DNA of 64,000 nucleotides from an uncultured Oscillospiraceae bacterium. GTDB taxonomy: Bacteria; Bacillota; Clostridia; Oscillospirales; Acutalibacteraceae. This document shows positions 42,901 to 51,578 of this stretch, one piece after another. The stretch lies in assembly GCA_900539165.1 (NCBI GenBank), contig UQAZ01000005.1, positions 1 to 64,000 on the forward strand, given 5' to 3'. A program made the position numbers and the translations under genes. The notes under the pieces were generated by a model. It saw only the letters and a list, made by a program, of their open reading frames with translations, did not search any database and was not told where the DNA came from. Positions within the stretch are counted from its first letter, which is position 1. Each line of letters starts with the position of its first letter.

Positions 42901-43390
42901 CAAACCTTGTGTAGCCAGCCTTTATAAGTTTTAATATGATGTCGTCAACATCAATTTCTTCTCCCGAATGAATGGTAAATGAGCTTTCGATAAGCTTTGC
43001 GGGCGGCATTGTAAACTGACAGGCAGCAGCAATAGAGGCGACTATTATATCATAGTCACCCTTTATCATTTTATACAGAACACCGAGCCTGATATGCTCA
43101 AATTCTCTGCTTATACCCTCAACATCAAGAAATGTAAATTCTCTCCTCGGATACATCAACGCTCTGCTTCCCAATGCGTTCAAATCCTCGCACGCTTTGA
43201 TAGCGGTTGCCTCGTCGGGGACTAAAATTACAGCCTTTTTATTGAGCTTTTGACACAGCGCGTGAGCCGTGTGAAGCTTGTTAATATCTGCCAGACCGAT
43301 TGCTCCGACACATTTTGACGCACTTTCTGCGGCATTTGCAAGAGATATGAACTCTGCGTCTCTGTCAAGAATTTTTGAAAAACAATTCAT
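39926..43390 (-). CDS. mfd: Transcription-repair coupling factor
   Basis: An 1154-residue Mfd that releases stalled RNA polymerase and recruits UvrA. N-terminal UvrB-like module (about 1-380), CarD-like polymerase-interaction domain near 490-560 (VGDYIVHNIHGIGVFEG), helicase with Walker A GDVGFGKTEV and DEEQ box, TRG motif region (GRVGRSSRRAYAYF) and C-terminal D7 domain are all present and in order. Length is typical. It follows pth as in many Firmicutes. Confidence 0.96.
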   Translation of the reverse strand: MNCFSKILDRDAEFISLANAAESASKCVGAIGLADINKLHTAHALCQKLNKKAVILVPDEATAIKACEDLNALGSRALMYPRREFTFLDVEGISREFEHIRLGVLYKMIKGDYDIIVASIAAACQFTMPPAKLIESSFTIHSGEEIDVDDIILKLIKAGYTRFDQVDSTSQFSIRGGLIDIFPPGADDPVRIELWGDTVDSIAKFDISTQRRNDMVDSIDIIPAGEVLFPSMAEQARRIDALAASLKGKAIKAREKLYADSDRLKQGLALRCNDKYLPLAYDNNGLFDYDSDLLFVFESSKCKERCENQNRLMHEDIKWLLEDSIICKGIDKFNLDFSELCSVYEKRNAVYLDSFPRGSFDTPVGHLSTFKCQTFNVWSGTLSQLKEELFPLIKTNYAVCIMAGTSRSAKALAYDLSEQGYKAVFLDNPPDEFQHGVITVLSGTTSAGFQISACKFALITYGKVNQGKKKHKHFSSKDAIHSLDELVVGDYIVHNIHGIGVFEGIHALDLDNVSKDYIKISYAKGDTLYVPVTQLDLVSKYIGPKDDSKVKVSRLGSGDWSKAKSKVKASLQDMAKELIALYSKRINTKGYAFSADTDMQRDFELRFAYDETEDQLRSIDEIKGDMERTAPMDRLLCGDVGFGKTEVALRAAFKCIGDGKQCAILVPTTVLAMQHFRTAKSRMEAFPVRIEMLSRFVSPTKQKEVLKDLALGKVDLLVGTHRIFGSDIKFNDLGLLIVDEEQRFGVAQKEKIKERFPKVDVLTLSATPIPRTLNMSMSGIRDMSLLEEAPGDRKPVQTYVLEYDFGILLEAMEKELSRGGQCYYLHNDINNIDHIAMQIKKAIPDATVGVAHGQMTEEQLSDVWQKLLNAEIDILVCTTIIETGIDVPNVNTLIIENADRLGLAQLHQIRGRVGRSSRRAYAYFTFAGGKELTDIAQKRLEAIREYTEFGSGFKIAMRDLEIRGAGSLLGNKQHGHMESVGYDMYIKLLEQAVSEEKGESVPDEKEQECLIDLPVDASIPNSYISSTPQRLDIYKMIANIRSDSQANDVYDELTDRFGVPPAPVYGLVEIALLRNIAQKLGIYEIRQIGISVRFFINDVRPEYLIALNEKMRGRAKLNSGKKTFISVETIGGDTIGCVRETLKLLDDSIKNENE

Positions 43391-43402
43391 ATCATCACTT
43401 GC

Positions 43403-43993
43403 CTAACTGTTGTATTTATTCATAGCCTCGTCGATTTTGCCGTCAACCATAAGCTTGACTGCCTCAACGCTGCTTTTGAGTGCCTCGGAAAGCTCCTCGC
43501 TTTTTTCCTTTGGAAATTCGCCAAGCACCCAAGAAGCAAGGTCATAGCTCGGATTCGGCTTTTTGTCTACTCCGATTTTAACCCTTGGAAATTCTTCGCT
43601 GCCGAGACAGGAAATAATGCTTTTAATTCCGTTGTGTCCGCCTGCGCTGCCCTTGCGTCTGATTCGTGTTTTTCCTATATCAAGGCTGATGTCGTCATAC
43701 AATATTATGATGTTTTCGTTCGGAATATTATAATACTGCGCTGCTTCCAAAACAGCCTCTCCGCTTAAATTCATCATCGTTTGAGGCTTCATAATAAGGC
43801 AACGCACCGAGCCTATCATTTCATCTGCAATCAAAGCGTGAAATTTCGACTTCTTTATCTCGAAGCCTTCCTCCCGTGCAAGCAGGTCAACCGCCTTGAA
43901 GCCTGCATTGTGTCGGGTGTTTTCGTATCGTGAACCGGGGTTTCCGAGTCCGGCTATAATATATTGTATCTTACCTCGTCTGAGATTAAACAT
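43403..43993 (-). CDS. pth: Peptidyl-tRNA hydrolase
   Basis: A 196-residue enzyme recycling peptidyl-tRNA. Conserved AGLGNPGSRYENTRHNAGF with catalytic His near 28, MKPQTMMNLSG and KGSAGGHNGIKS. I use the second ATG at 43993, with AGGAGG 7 nt upstream; an ATG at 43999 would overlap the upstream stop as ATGA but is too close to that site. Upstream of mfd. Confidence 0.93.
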   Translation of the reverse strand: MFNLRRGKIQYIIAGLGNPGSRYENTRHNAGFKAVDLLAREEGFEIKKSKFHALIADEMIGSVRCLIMKPQTMMNLSGEAVLEAAQYYNIPNENIIILYDDISLDIGKTRIRRKGSAGGHNGIKSIISCLGSEEFPRVKIGVDKKPNPSYDLASWVLGEFPKEKSEELSEALKSSVEAVKLMVDGKIDEAMNKYNS

Positions 43994-43995
43994 CG

Positions 43996-45255
43996 TCATT
44001 CCTCCTCTTGAGCCTGCTCTCTTTCGGTTATCCTTACCTTTGATGCTCGTCTGCCGTCTGTTTCTATTACCTCTAAATGCAATTTGTCATAATCAAAGCA
44101 GTCGTTCACCTCGGGGATTTTGTCTGTGTTTTCCATAACCCAGCCGTTTACCGTTGTAACCTCTGTTTCGTTGTCGCTTATATTAAAGAATTTGAAAAGG
44201 TCGTCAAGGCTCATCATTCCGTCAACGATGAATGTATGCTCGTCGATTTTTTCAATATCAACCTCAACCTCGTCGTGTTCGTCCCAAATTTCGCCGACAA
44301 GCTCCTCTATGATGTCCTCGAGCGTTACGATACCCTCTGTTCCGCCAAACTCGTCGATTACAACTGCAAGATGAGTTTTGTTCTTTTGCAAAATACCGAG
44401 AAGCTTGCTGATTTTCGTATCGGGACTTACGGTTAAAACGGGCTTGATAATTGTTCTCAGCGATTTTAAGCCACGACCTCGTATATCTTCAAAATCACGG
44501 TGGTGAATAATGCCCACAATGTCGTCTATGTCCTCGATGTATACAGGCAGTCTGCTGTATCCCGAGCTTTTGAAAACCTTTTCTATGTCGCTGAGCTTTG
44601 CGTATTTGCTGACAGCTTTTACATCAATTCTCGGGGTTAAAATATCACCTGCATAAAGGTCGTTAAATTCTATTGACGAACGGATAAGACGGCTTTCGTT
44701 TTCGTCGATTTCACCGCCCGTGTGTGCCTCGTCAACATAAGTTTTCAGCTCTTCCTCGGTTACGGTGTCCTTGCTTGCAAATCCGAAAATCTTACTGAGC
44801 AGAAGCTTCCAGCCCCTGAACATAATGTTGAGAGGGTAGAAAATGAGTACAAATGCCCTTAAAATCGGAGAAATAAGCACAGCATAGGATTCTGCCAATT
44901 CCTTTGCTATTGTTTTAGGAGTGATTTCGCCGAAAATCAGCACAACAACGGTCATTACAACTGTGCTGACGGTTGCTCCCAAATCGCTGTTGTCGCCGAG
45001 CAAGCCCGTGAAAAACAGCGTTGCAATGGAGGTTGATGCGATATTTACTATATTATTTCCTATAAGTATGGTGGAAAGCACCATATCATAGTCGTCACTG
45101 AGTTTAAGCGTACGCTGAATTTTTTTACTGTTTTTCTCATTTTCCGACGCCTTTAGTCTTACCTTGTTGAGCGATGAAAATGCAGTTTCTGCCGATGAAA
45201 AAAATGCAGACATTAAAACAAGTATCACCATTACAATTAATAAAGATGTGTTCAT
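43996..45255 (-). CDS. CNNM/CorC-family membrane protein (HlyC/CorC-like)
   Basis: A 419-residue protein with a DUF21/CNNM transmembrane domain (about 1-180), paired CBS domains (about 200-320) and a C-terminal CorC/HlyC domain (about 335-415). Family members act in Mg2+/Co2+ efflux; the label hemolysin is historical. No strong ribosome binding site is seen at the start. Directly upstream of pth with near overlap. Confidence 0.88.
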   Translation of the reverse strand: MNTSLLIVMVILVLMSAFFSSAETAFSSLNKVRLKASENEKNSKKIQRTLKLSDDYDMVLSTILIGNNIVNIASTSIATLFFTGLLGDNSDLGATVSTVVMTVVVLIFGEITPKTIAKELAESYAVLISPILRAFVLIFYPLNIMFRGWKLLLSKIFGFASKDTVTEEELKTYVDEAHTGGEIDENESRLIRSSIEFNDLYAGDILTPRIDVKAVSKYAKLSDIEKVFKSSGYSRLPVYIEDIDDIVGIIHHRDFEDIRGRGLKSLRTIIKPVLTVSPDTKISKLLGILQKNKTHLAVVIDEFGGTEGIVTLEDIIEELVGEIWDEHDEVEVDIEKIDEHTFIVDGMMSLDDLFKFFNISDNETEVTTVNGWVMENTDKIPEVNDCFDYDKLHLEVIETDGRRASKVRITEREQAQEEE

Positions 45256-45309
45256 TTAATAACCATAGCCTTTCGCGCGTTTTTTATGCCGTCTTAATAA
45301 TGCCTTAAA

Positions 45310-45332
45310 GGGCATATCGCTGTGATATGCCC
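45310..45332 (-). terminator. Terminator of the radical SAM gene
   Basis: GGGCATATC and GATATGCCC with a 5-nt loop, followed on the minus strand by TTT-rich sequence. Confidence 0.65.
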
Positions 45333-45354
45333 CTCTTTAATTTGTTGATAAAGA

Positions 45355-46779
45355 TTACTCTGCTTTTTCAAACTCATTGAATTCTCTTTCTGAGTCATCC
45401 TTTTCATAGTTATACATATTTTCGTCTTTAACATGCTTTGCAATGTATTCGTTTCTGTCAAACAACTCGTCAGCCTTAACTTTCCAAGCCTTAGCTGCAT
45501 TTATAGTCTTGTCAAACAGCTCGTTTGCAGACTCGGGATGCTGCATCTCTGTTGAGTAAGCGCCTGTCTCGGCAACCATCTTGCTGATAGCGCCCGGGTT
45601 ATCAAGTACCGGACAAGGACGAAGCATATTGTTTGAGAACGGCTGATTTTTCTTATATGCCATAAACAAAGGACTCTGCAATGCGTCAAGCACCGAGCAT
45701 TCCTTAATGTTTACATTTGAATAGTGAACGAATGCACAAGGCTCGCAGTCACCGTTTGAATTAATGTGGAAATAGTGTCTGCCGCCTGCGATACAGCCCT
45801 GAACATACTCGCCGTCGTTCCAGAAATCAAGTGCAAATATCGACTTTGTTTTTCTCCACTCGTGCATTTTCTTATACATCAATGCTCTCTGCTCAGGAGA
45901 AACCATAAGGTCTGTAACCGCACCGTTTCCGGTTGGCATATATGTAAAGAACCAAGCGAATTTTACGCCCTGCTCAATGAGCCAATCCATATATTCGTCA
46001 GATGCCAATACATCTGTGTTCTTGCTTGTGTAGCAAAGTGAAGCACCGAACGGAACGCCTCTGTCCTTGAGACGCTTCATTGCGGCGGTGCATCTCTTGA
46101 ATGTACCCTCGCCACGACGGAAATCGTTTTCCTCCTCGTAGCCCTCGATAGAAAATGCAGGATAGAAGTTTCCTACCTCTCTGATTTCGTCGGCGAAGCT
46201 GTCGTCGATAAGTGTACCGTTTGTAAAGCTGAGGAATGCGCAGTCCGGATTTTCACGGCAAAGACGCATAAGGTCAGCTCTTCTCATTGTCGGCTCACCG
46301 CCTGTGTAAAGGTACATATAAGTACCCAGCTCCTTGCCCTGACGAATGATTCTTGCCAAATCGTCATATGAAAGCGAGCTTGTGTGACCGTACTCTGCTG
46401 CCCAACAGCCTTTACATTTAAGGTTGCAGGCTGCTGTCGGGTCCATAAGAATAGCCCAAGGCACATTACATCCGTATTTTTCGATAGCTGCCATACGCTT
46501 TGTGTAGCTGTTGATGGCAACGTTCATAAGCGGTGGAATAAGCTTGTTTACAACATGCTCATCTGTATTGCAGATTATGTCCTTAGCGAACTTCATCCAG
46601 TTGTTATTAGGGTCGTCCATAACCTTATGCAAGCCTGCATAGGTGGAACGGTTTACTCTTTTTACATCAGCCTTTTCCACAAGGTTCAGAATTTTTGGCG
46701 CATTTCGGTCGAAATCCTTTCTTGCGTATTTTACTGCGTGTTTAACGGCAAAGTTTATTGCCGACTCCTTAAAAGACAT
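45355..46779 (-). CDS. Radical SAM/SPASM-like protein of unknown substrate
   Basis: A 474-residue enzyme. Radical SAM cluster CNLKCKGC lies near residue 113, followed by YTGGEPTMR for SAM binding and a later Cys set (CIAGGRHYFHINSNGDCEPC, about 324-343) that fits a SPASM-type auxiliary cluster. An unusually long N-terminal helical region (1-100) precedes the core. Related proteins modify peptides, lipids or sugars; none of these partners is obvious nearby. Start at 46779 follows AGAGGT. Confidence 0.8.
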   Translation of the reverse strand: MSFKESAINFAVKHAVKYARKDFDRNAPKILNLVEKADVKRVNRSTYAGLHKVMDDPNNNWMKFAKDIICNTDEHVVNKLIPPLMNVAINSYTKRMAAIEKYGCNVPWAILMDPTAACNLKCKGCWAAEYGHTSSLSYDDLARIIRQGKELGTYMYLYTGGEPTMRRADLMRLCRENPDCAFLSFTNGTLIDDSFADEIREVGNFYPAFSIEGYEEENDFRRGEGTFKRCTAAMKRLKDRGVPFGASLCYTSKNTDVLASDEYMDWLIEQGVKFAWFFTYMPTGNGAVTDLMVSPEQRALMYKKMHEWRKTKSIFALDFWNDGEYVQGCIAGGRHYFHINSNGDCEPCAFVHYSNVNIKECSVLDALQSPLFMAYKKNQPFSNNMLRPCPVLDNPGAISKMVAETGAYSTEMQHPESANELFDKTINAAKAWKVKADELFDRNEYIAKHVKDENMYNYEKDDSEREFNEFEKAE

Positions 46780-46898
46780 ATTTCTACCTCTCATTGTGCC
46801 GAACTCAATTTTATACTTTTATCGGCACTCATAAAATATAATACTAAAAAATAGATTTGTCAAGCCGAGTTTATTTTAAGGCTTGCTTGATTATCCGA

Positions 46899-49800
46899 CT
46901 AAAATCTAAGCTGAAATTTAAGTCTGTATGTTTTGTCGCACTTGTTTTTGTACTTCTCGTTGCAATGTGCGCCCCAGCTGTCGTATCCTCCGACGCCCTG
47001 CTGTCTTGCAATGATTCTTACAACGGTTTTGTCGTATTCCGGTAAATCCTTTTGATGCCAAGTGTTTTCGACTTCCTTAGGAAGATAATGCGAAACATTT
47101 AATTCACAAACCGGCTCGGCTACTATTCCGAATGATTTTTTGTCGCCGATAATGGTTGCATATCTTACACCTGTACGGTTTGCACATTCCTGAGGCTTTA
47201 GGTAGTTTACCCACATATCGCTTACGGTAGTTGTGTAAAGTCCTAATTTGCTTGCATTTGCACGGTCAATGTAGTTTTCCTCAGGTCCGTTGCCGAGATA
47301 TGTTACCGATTCAAAATCTTTTGGAAGCTCAAACAAAACGCTGACCTCGGGAATTTCGGGGAGCGAGTCGCTCGGCTTAAATTCAAGGCTGACTTCCATT
47401 CCGTTTGAGGTGATTGTATATACGATAATTGCCTTTGATACAGGCTGAGTGCAAACCTCTGCACTGCTTACTACAACAATTTTCTTTCCGCCGTCAAGGA
47501 TTTGATAGTTTTCAATTCGCCATTTGGTGTTGTTGAAAATGCCCGGTGTATCTCCCGCATCTCTCCAGCAACCCAGACGGCTTCCTGCTCGTGAGCCTCT
47601 GTCGTTGTCGGTAAGCGCACGCCAGAAATTCAGCCTCATAGGTGCATTCAACAGTTCCTCGCCGTTTACCTTTATTGAGCAAAGCTGATTTCTTTCTCTT
47701 TTCTCAAATCTGATGTTAAGGTCGTCGCCGATTATTCTAAGCGTGCCGTAAGTGTCAGACACGAGAAGCTCCTCACCGCCCTCAAGTTCATCGTATGTGT
47801 TTGCAAATTCGTTTATTACAAATTGCTCCTCTGCCACGATGTGACCTGCCTTACAGTATGCCGTATCCTCTTTTTCTCTAAGCTCAAGATTGAGATAGTA
47901 TTCGGTGGAGGATGCCTTTGTAAGCTCTAAGTTTATTGTGGTCTTTTCAAACGGCTCAAGGTCGATATGGATAATTCCGTCTGCAAAAATACCCTTGTCG
48001 CTTGACTGCGACCAATATAAGTCGTAGCGGTTGAGATTTGTAAAGAGGAATTTGTTTTTAATCTCGATTATTCCTCTTTCTGCGTCAATGGCATTGAAAT
48101 CCGCATTTTGGTAAAGTTTCTTGATTTCGCACAGCTTAGGAGTAACGCTTCTGTCGCCGAACAAAAGACCGTTTCCACAGAAGTGACCGTCGTTTGGCTC
48201 GTCATTGAAAACTCCGCCGTATGCAAGATATTCGTTTCCGTTTTCATCGGTTGTCAAAATGCTCTGGTCAACCCAATCCCAAACAAAACCGCCCTGTAAG
48301 CAAAGATATTTGTCCCAAAGCTTTGTGTATTCGTCGGTTGAACCGCACGAGTTGCCCATTGCATGAGTAAATTCGCACAGAATGTACGGTCTGCCGTCTC
48401 TGCCTGTTGATGCGTATTCTTCACATTCCCAAGGCTTGGCATACATTTTGCTTTGAACATCCGATAGGGTGGACTCGTCAGGCGCTCTGTCACATTCAAA
48501 ATGAACAAACCTTGACTTGTCGTTTTCTTTCAGCCAATTATACATTTTCTTAGGAGTTTCACCGCCGAGCGATTCGTTACCGAGGCTCCAGCATACAACG
48601 CAGGAATAGTTTTTGTCACGCTGATACAGCGCCTTGATTCTCTGCATACAAGCCTTTTCCCATTCGGGGCGGGAGCCGGGAAGCTGAGGACAGCCGATAA
48701 TGGTTGACCAGCCTGTTCCGTGCGTCTCCATATTGTTTTCGTCGATTACATAAAGTCCGTACTCGTCGCAAAGCTCATACCAGCGAGGAGTGTTTGGATA
48801 GTGCGAAGTGCGGACGGCATTGATGTTGTTCTTTTTCATCAACTCAATGTCTGTTCTCATAACTTCTTCTGTTATATATCTGCCCGTGTGACAGTCAAAT
48901 TCGTGCCTGTTAGTACCTTTGAAAACAACTCGTCTGCCGTTTATTCTGATTATTCCGTCACGGATTTCAACGGTTCTGAAGCCCACCTTGTGAGAAATGT
49001 ATTCGATAGGTGTGCCGTTGTTTTTTAATGTGAGGACAACGGTGTAGAGATACGGTGTTTCCGAACTCCAAGGCTTAATGTCGGTCACGATAGCCTTCAT
49101 CTTTGTTATGTGGTCCTCGTTTGCGTATTGGCTGTCAAGCGCAACAATGTCGCCGCTGCCGTCAATTACGCTCATATCAAGGCTCAGACCCTCGTATGCA
49201 CCGTTCGTTTTTACGGTAACATTGATGTATCCGTCGTGAAGCTGTGAGTCGGGTTCTGCGTGGATTTCAAAATCACGAATGTATTCTCTTTCGGTTGTGT
49301 AGATGTAAACATCACGGAATATACCGCCGAGCCTCCACATATCCTGACATTCAAGCCAGCTTCCCGTACACCAGCGATATACCTCAACTCCGATTACATT
49401 TGAGCCGTTGCGGAGATAGCGGCTGATGTCAAATTCGGCTCTGTTAAAGGTTGATTCGCTGTAACCCACTCTCTCACCGTTTATGTAAAGATAGAATGCG
49501 GATTCAACACCCTCAAAGCAGAGAACAACTCTTTTTGAAAGTGTAGCTTCATTAATCTTGATTTTTTTGATATAACAGCCTACGGGATTGTGCTTTACGG
49601 GAGCGTTCGGAGGTGTGATGTCCTCGCTGCCCTCCCACGGATAGCGAACATTGCAGTATTGTGGTTGGTCATAGCCCTGCATTTGCCATGAACAGGGAAC
49701 ATTTACCGTGTCCCAATTATGACTGTCATAGTTCGGGTCTGCAAAGTCGGTCGGTTTGTAGGCATAATTTTTGTATAGCTTAAACTTCCATTTGCCGTTT

Positions 49801-49958
49801 AACAGCTTGCACTTTGACGAGGCATATCTGTCTGCCGTCTTTGCCTCCTCAAAATTTTCATATGGCATAAGCGTGGAATGCTCCGGCAGTTTGTTTACTC
49901 CCACAATTTCGGGATTTGATTGCCATTCCGTATAGCCGTCAATGAAATTTCTTTCCAT
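46899..49958 (-). CDS. lacZ: Beta-galactosidase, GH2 (LacZ type)
   Basis: A 1019-residue five-domain LacZ. Sugar-binding domain from about 40, the jelly roll, the immunoglobulin-like domain and the TIM barrel about 335-640, with acid/base Glu462 in SLGNE and nucleophile Glu529 in CEFTHAMGN. C-terminal beta-sandwich domain 5 follows. No signal peptide, so intracellular. No lac permease or regulator is adjacent; with the sialidase and GH36-like enzyme it suggests use of host or dietary galactosides. Confidence 0.95.
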   Translation of the reverse strand: MERNFIDGYTEWQSNPEIVGVNKLPEHSTLMPYENFEEAKTADRYASSKCKLLNGKWKFKLYKNYAYKPTDFADPNYDSHNWDTVNVPCSWQMQGYDQPQYCNVRYPWEGSEDITPPNAPVKHNPVGCYIKKIKINEATLSKRVVLCFEGVESAFYLYINGERVGYSESTFNRAEFDISRYLRNGSNVIGVEVYRWCTGSWLECQDMWRLGGIFRDVYIYTTEREYIRDFEIHAEPDSQLHDGYINVTVKTNGAYEGLSLDMSVIDGSGDIVALDSQYANEDHITKMKAIVTDIKPWSSETPYLYTVVLTLKNNGTPIEYISHKVGFRTVEIRDGIIRINGRRVVFKGTNRHEFDCHTGRYITEEVMRTDIELMKKNNINAVRTSHYPNTPRWYELCDEYGLYVIDENNMETHGTGWSTIIGCPQLPGSRPEWEKACMQRIKALYQRDKNYSCVVCWSLGNESLGGETPKKMYNWLKENDKSRFVHFECDRAPDESTLSDVQSKMYAKPWECEEYASTGRDGRPYILCEFTHAMGNSCGSTDEYTKLWDKYLCLQGGFVWDWVDQSILTTDENGNEYLAYGGVFNDEPNDGHFCGNGLLFGDRSVTPKLCEIKKLYQNADFNAIDAERGIIEIKNKFLFTNLNRYDLYWSQSSDKGIFADGIIHIDLEPFEKTTINLELTKASSTEYYLNLELREKEDTAYCKAGHIVAEEQFVINEFANTYDELEGGEELLVSDTYGTLRIIGDDLNIRFEKRERNQLCSIKVNGEELLNAPMRLNFWRALTDNDRGSRAGSRLGCWRDAGDTPGIFNNTKWRIENYQILDGGKKIVVVSSAEVCTQPVSKAIIVYTITSNGMEVSLEFKPSDSLPEIPEVSVLFELPKDFESVTYLGNGPEENYIDRANASKLGLYTTTVSDMWVNYLKPQECANRTGVRYATIIGDKKSFGIVAEPVCELNVSHYLPKEVENTWHQKDLPEYDKTVVRIIARQQGVGGYDSWGAHCNEKYKNKCDKTYRLKFQLRF

Positions 49959-49997
49959 ATATTGTTCTCCGTCTCAGTTTGTTTGTTTTCGGATAAA

Positions 49998-50615
49998 TTA
50001 AATTCTGTGAATTTTGCCCTCTTGGTAGCCCTCTCTCTTAATGCATACCCATACAGAGCGAATCATTATTTTTATATCAAGACCTATGCTCCAATTATCG
50101 CAATATTCTTTATCGAGCTTCATCTTTTTAAGCAGCGAAATGTCGTCTCTGCCGTTAATCTGCGCCCAGCCGGTTAATCCCGGTCTGAATCTGTATACAC
50201 CGTTTTCAAGTCTCAGTCTGTGCGCTCTGAGTTCGCTTGAAATAAGCGGTCGAGGACCGACAAAACTCATATCTCCCTTTAGTATGTTCCAAAGCTGAGG
50301 AAGCTCGTCAATGCTTGTCTTACGCATAAACGCGCCGAATTTTGTTATATATTGTTCGGGATTTTCCAAGTCGCCCGTTGCACAGTTGGGAGCGTTGTTT
50401 TTCATAGTTTGAAACTTGTAGATTCTAAACGGTTCTCCTCGTCTGCCTCTGCGTTCGTGACTGAAAAAGATTTTGCAGTCGGGGGTAAAAAAGTTGATTG
50501 CGATAATTACCAAAAACAGGGGTGAGAGTATTATCAGCGAGAAAAATGACACCACTATGTCAAACAATCGCTTCCATTTCGTCGCTCCGAAATAGGTGTG
50601 TAAAAAATTCTTCAT
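49998..50615 (-). CDS. Bacterial sugar transferase (undecaprenyl-phosphate type)
   Basis: A 205-residue phosphoglycosyltransferase of the WcaJ/PglC group: one membrane helix (about 17-42), KRLFDIVVS start block, KFQTM, and the catalytic core with TSIDELPQLWNILKGDMS and FVGPRP. It transfers a sugar phosphate to undecaprenyl phosphate, starting exopolysaccharide or glycan synthesis. No other glycan genes adjoin it here. Confidence 0.92.
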   Translation of the reverse strand: MKNFLHTYFGATKWKRLFDIVVSFFSLIILSPLFLVIIAINFFTPDCKIFFSHERRGRRGEPFRIYKFQTMKNNAPNCATGDLENPEQYITKFGAFMRKTSIDELPQLWNILKGDMSFVGPRPLISSELRAHRLRLENGVYRFRPGLTGWAQINGRDDISLLKKMKLDKEYCDNWSIGLDIKIMIRSVWVCIKREGYQEGKIHRI

Positions 50616-50849
50616 TTATCCATTCTCTCGGCAAAAAATACAGTGCCGAAACTCTTTCATCATTTTTGTAAAAAACACAAGTTTATGTGCCGTTTGGTCG
50701 CATTGACCCAATATATAGACTAACTGACTTTACAGATTATATCATATTGTGTAAAAAAAAGCAATCTTTATTATTTTGGGAAAAAATTTACTTTTTTATG
50801 CTATACATTTGGAGGGTTGTGTGTTAAAATAATCGGCGAGGTGATAAAT

Positions 50850-51443
50850 ATGAAGAAATTTGTTAAGGTGGCAGCTTGCGTTATTTTGAGCGTTATTATG
50901 GCGCTTTCGTTTGCCTCCTGCTCAAGTACAAAAATGACGGAAAAAAATGTGATTGAAACCGTTTCCGCTGTCGAAACCGCACTCAAGGAATTTGATACGG
51001 AAGCACTTAATCGTTATGTTTCGTCAACTACCCTTGATTATATCGTTAAGCTTTCGGCTTCACACGAGCAATTTGCGAAGCTTGGTAAAGCAATGTTTGC
51101 TGATTTGGAGCTTGAGGTTAAGAGCGTAGATACCGAAAATCAAACGGTTACAATATCTGTTTCAAACAAAAAGCTTAATGAAATTGCAAGCATTTTTACC
51201 GAGGGACTGAAATCTAATTACAGCAACACGGAGCTTCTCAGAAAGCTTAATGACGACTCGTTTCTTAATAATTCGTTGAATGTTTTGCTTGAGGGAATTA
51301 AGAACAGCAAAACTCCTGTGCAGGCAGAAATTACCGTTAAGGTGGAAAAAGGAAAGAAAAATCTTGTTTTAGCCCTTGACGAGACGGCTGAGGACGCTGT
51401 TTCCGGCGGTGCTTTGGGCGCAATCAAAAAAATATATTCATAG
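50850..51443 (+). CDS. Unknown lipoprotein
   Basis: A 197-residue protein with a lipoprotein signal (about 1-24, cysteine in FASC) behind GAGGTG. The mature part is charged and helical with one beta-rich stretch (LELEVKSVDTENQTVTISV); it resembles DUF5105/DUF4878-like cystatin-fold lipoproteins of clostridia only in pattern. Function unknown. Confidence 0.7.
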   Translation: MKKFVKVAACVILSVIMALSFASCSSTKMTEKNVIETVSAVETALKEFDTEALNRYVSSTTLDYIVKLSASHEQFAKLGKAMFADLELEVKSVDTENQTVTISVSNKKLNEIASIFTEGLKSNYSNTELLRKLNDDSFLNNSLNVLLEGIKNSKTPVQAEITVKVEKGKKNLVLALDETAEDAVSGGALGAIKKIYS

Positions 51444-51498
51444 CGTGAAAAGCGTGCCGATGTCGCATTTTAGGTTGTAATCTATATTTAATATATAA

Positions 51499-51527
51499 TT
51501 GACAACGGGACGCTTTTATGTTATTAT
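51499..51527 (+). promoter_or_regulatory. secA promoter
   Basis: Consensus TTGACA and TATTAT at 17-bp spacing, about 50 nt before the ATG. Confidence 0.8.
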
Positions 51528-51578
51528 GCTAAAGTATGTGAATGAAAATTCAAAAATTCCTATTTTGAGGTGAAATGA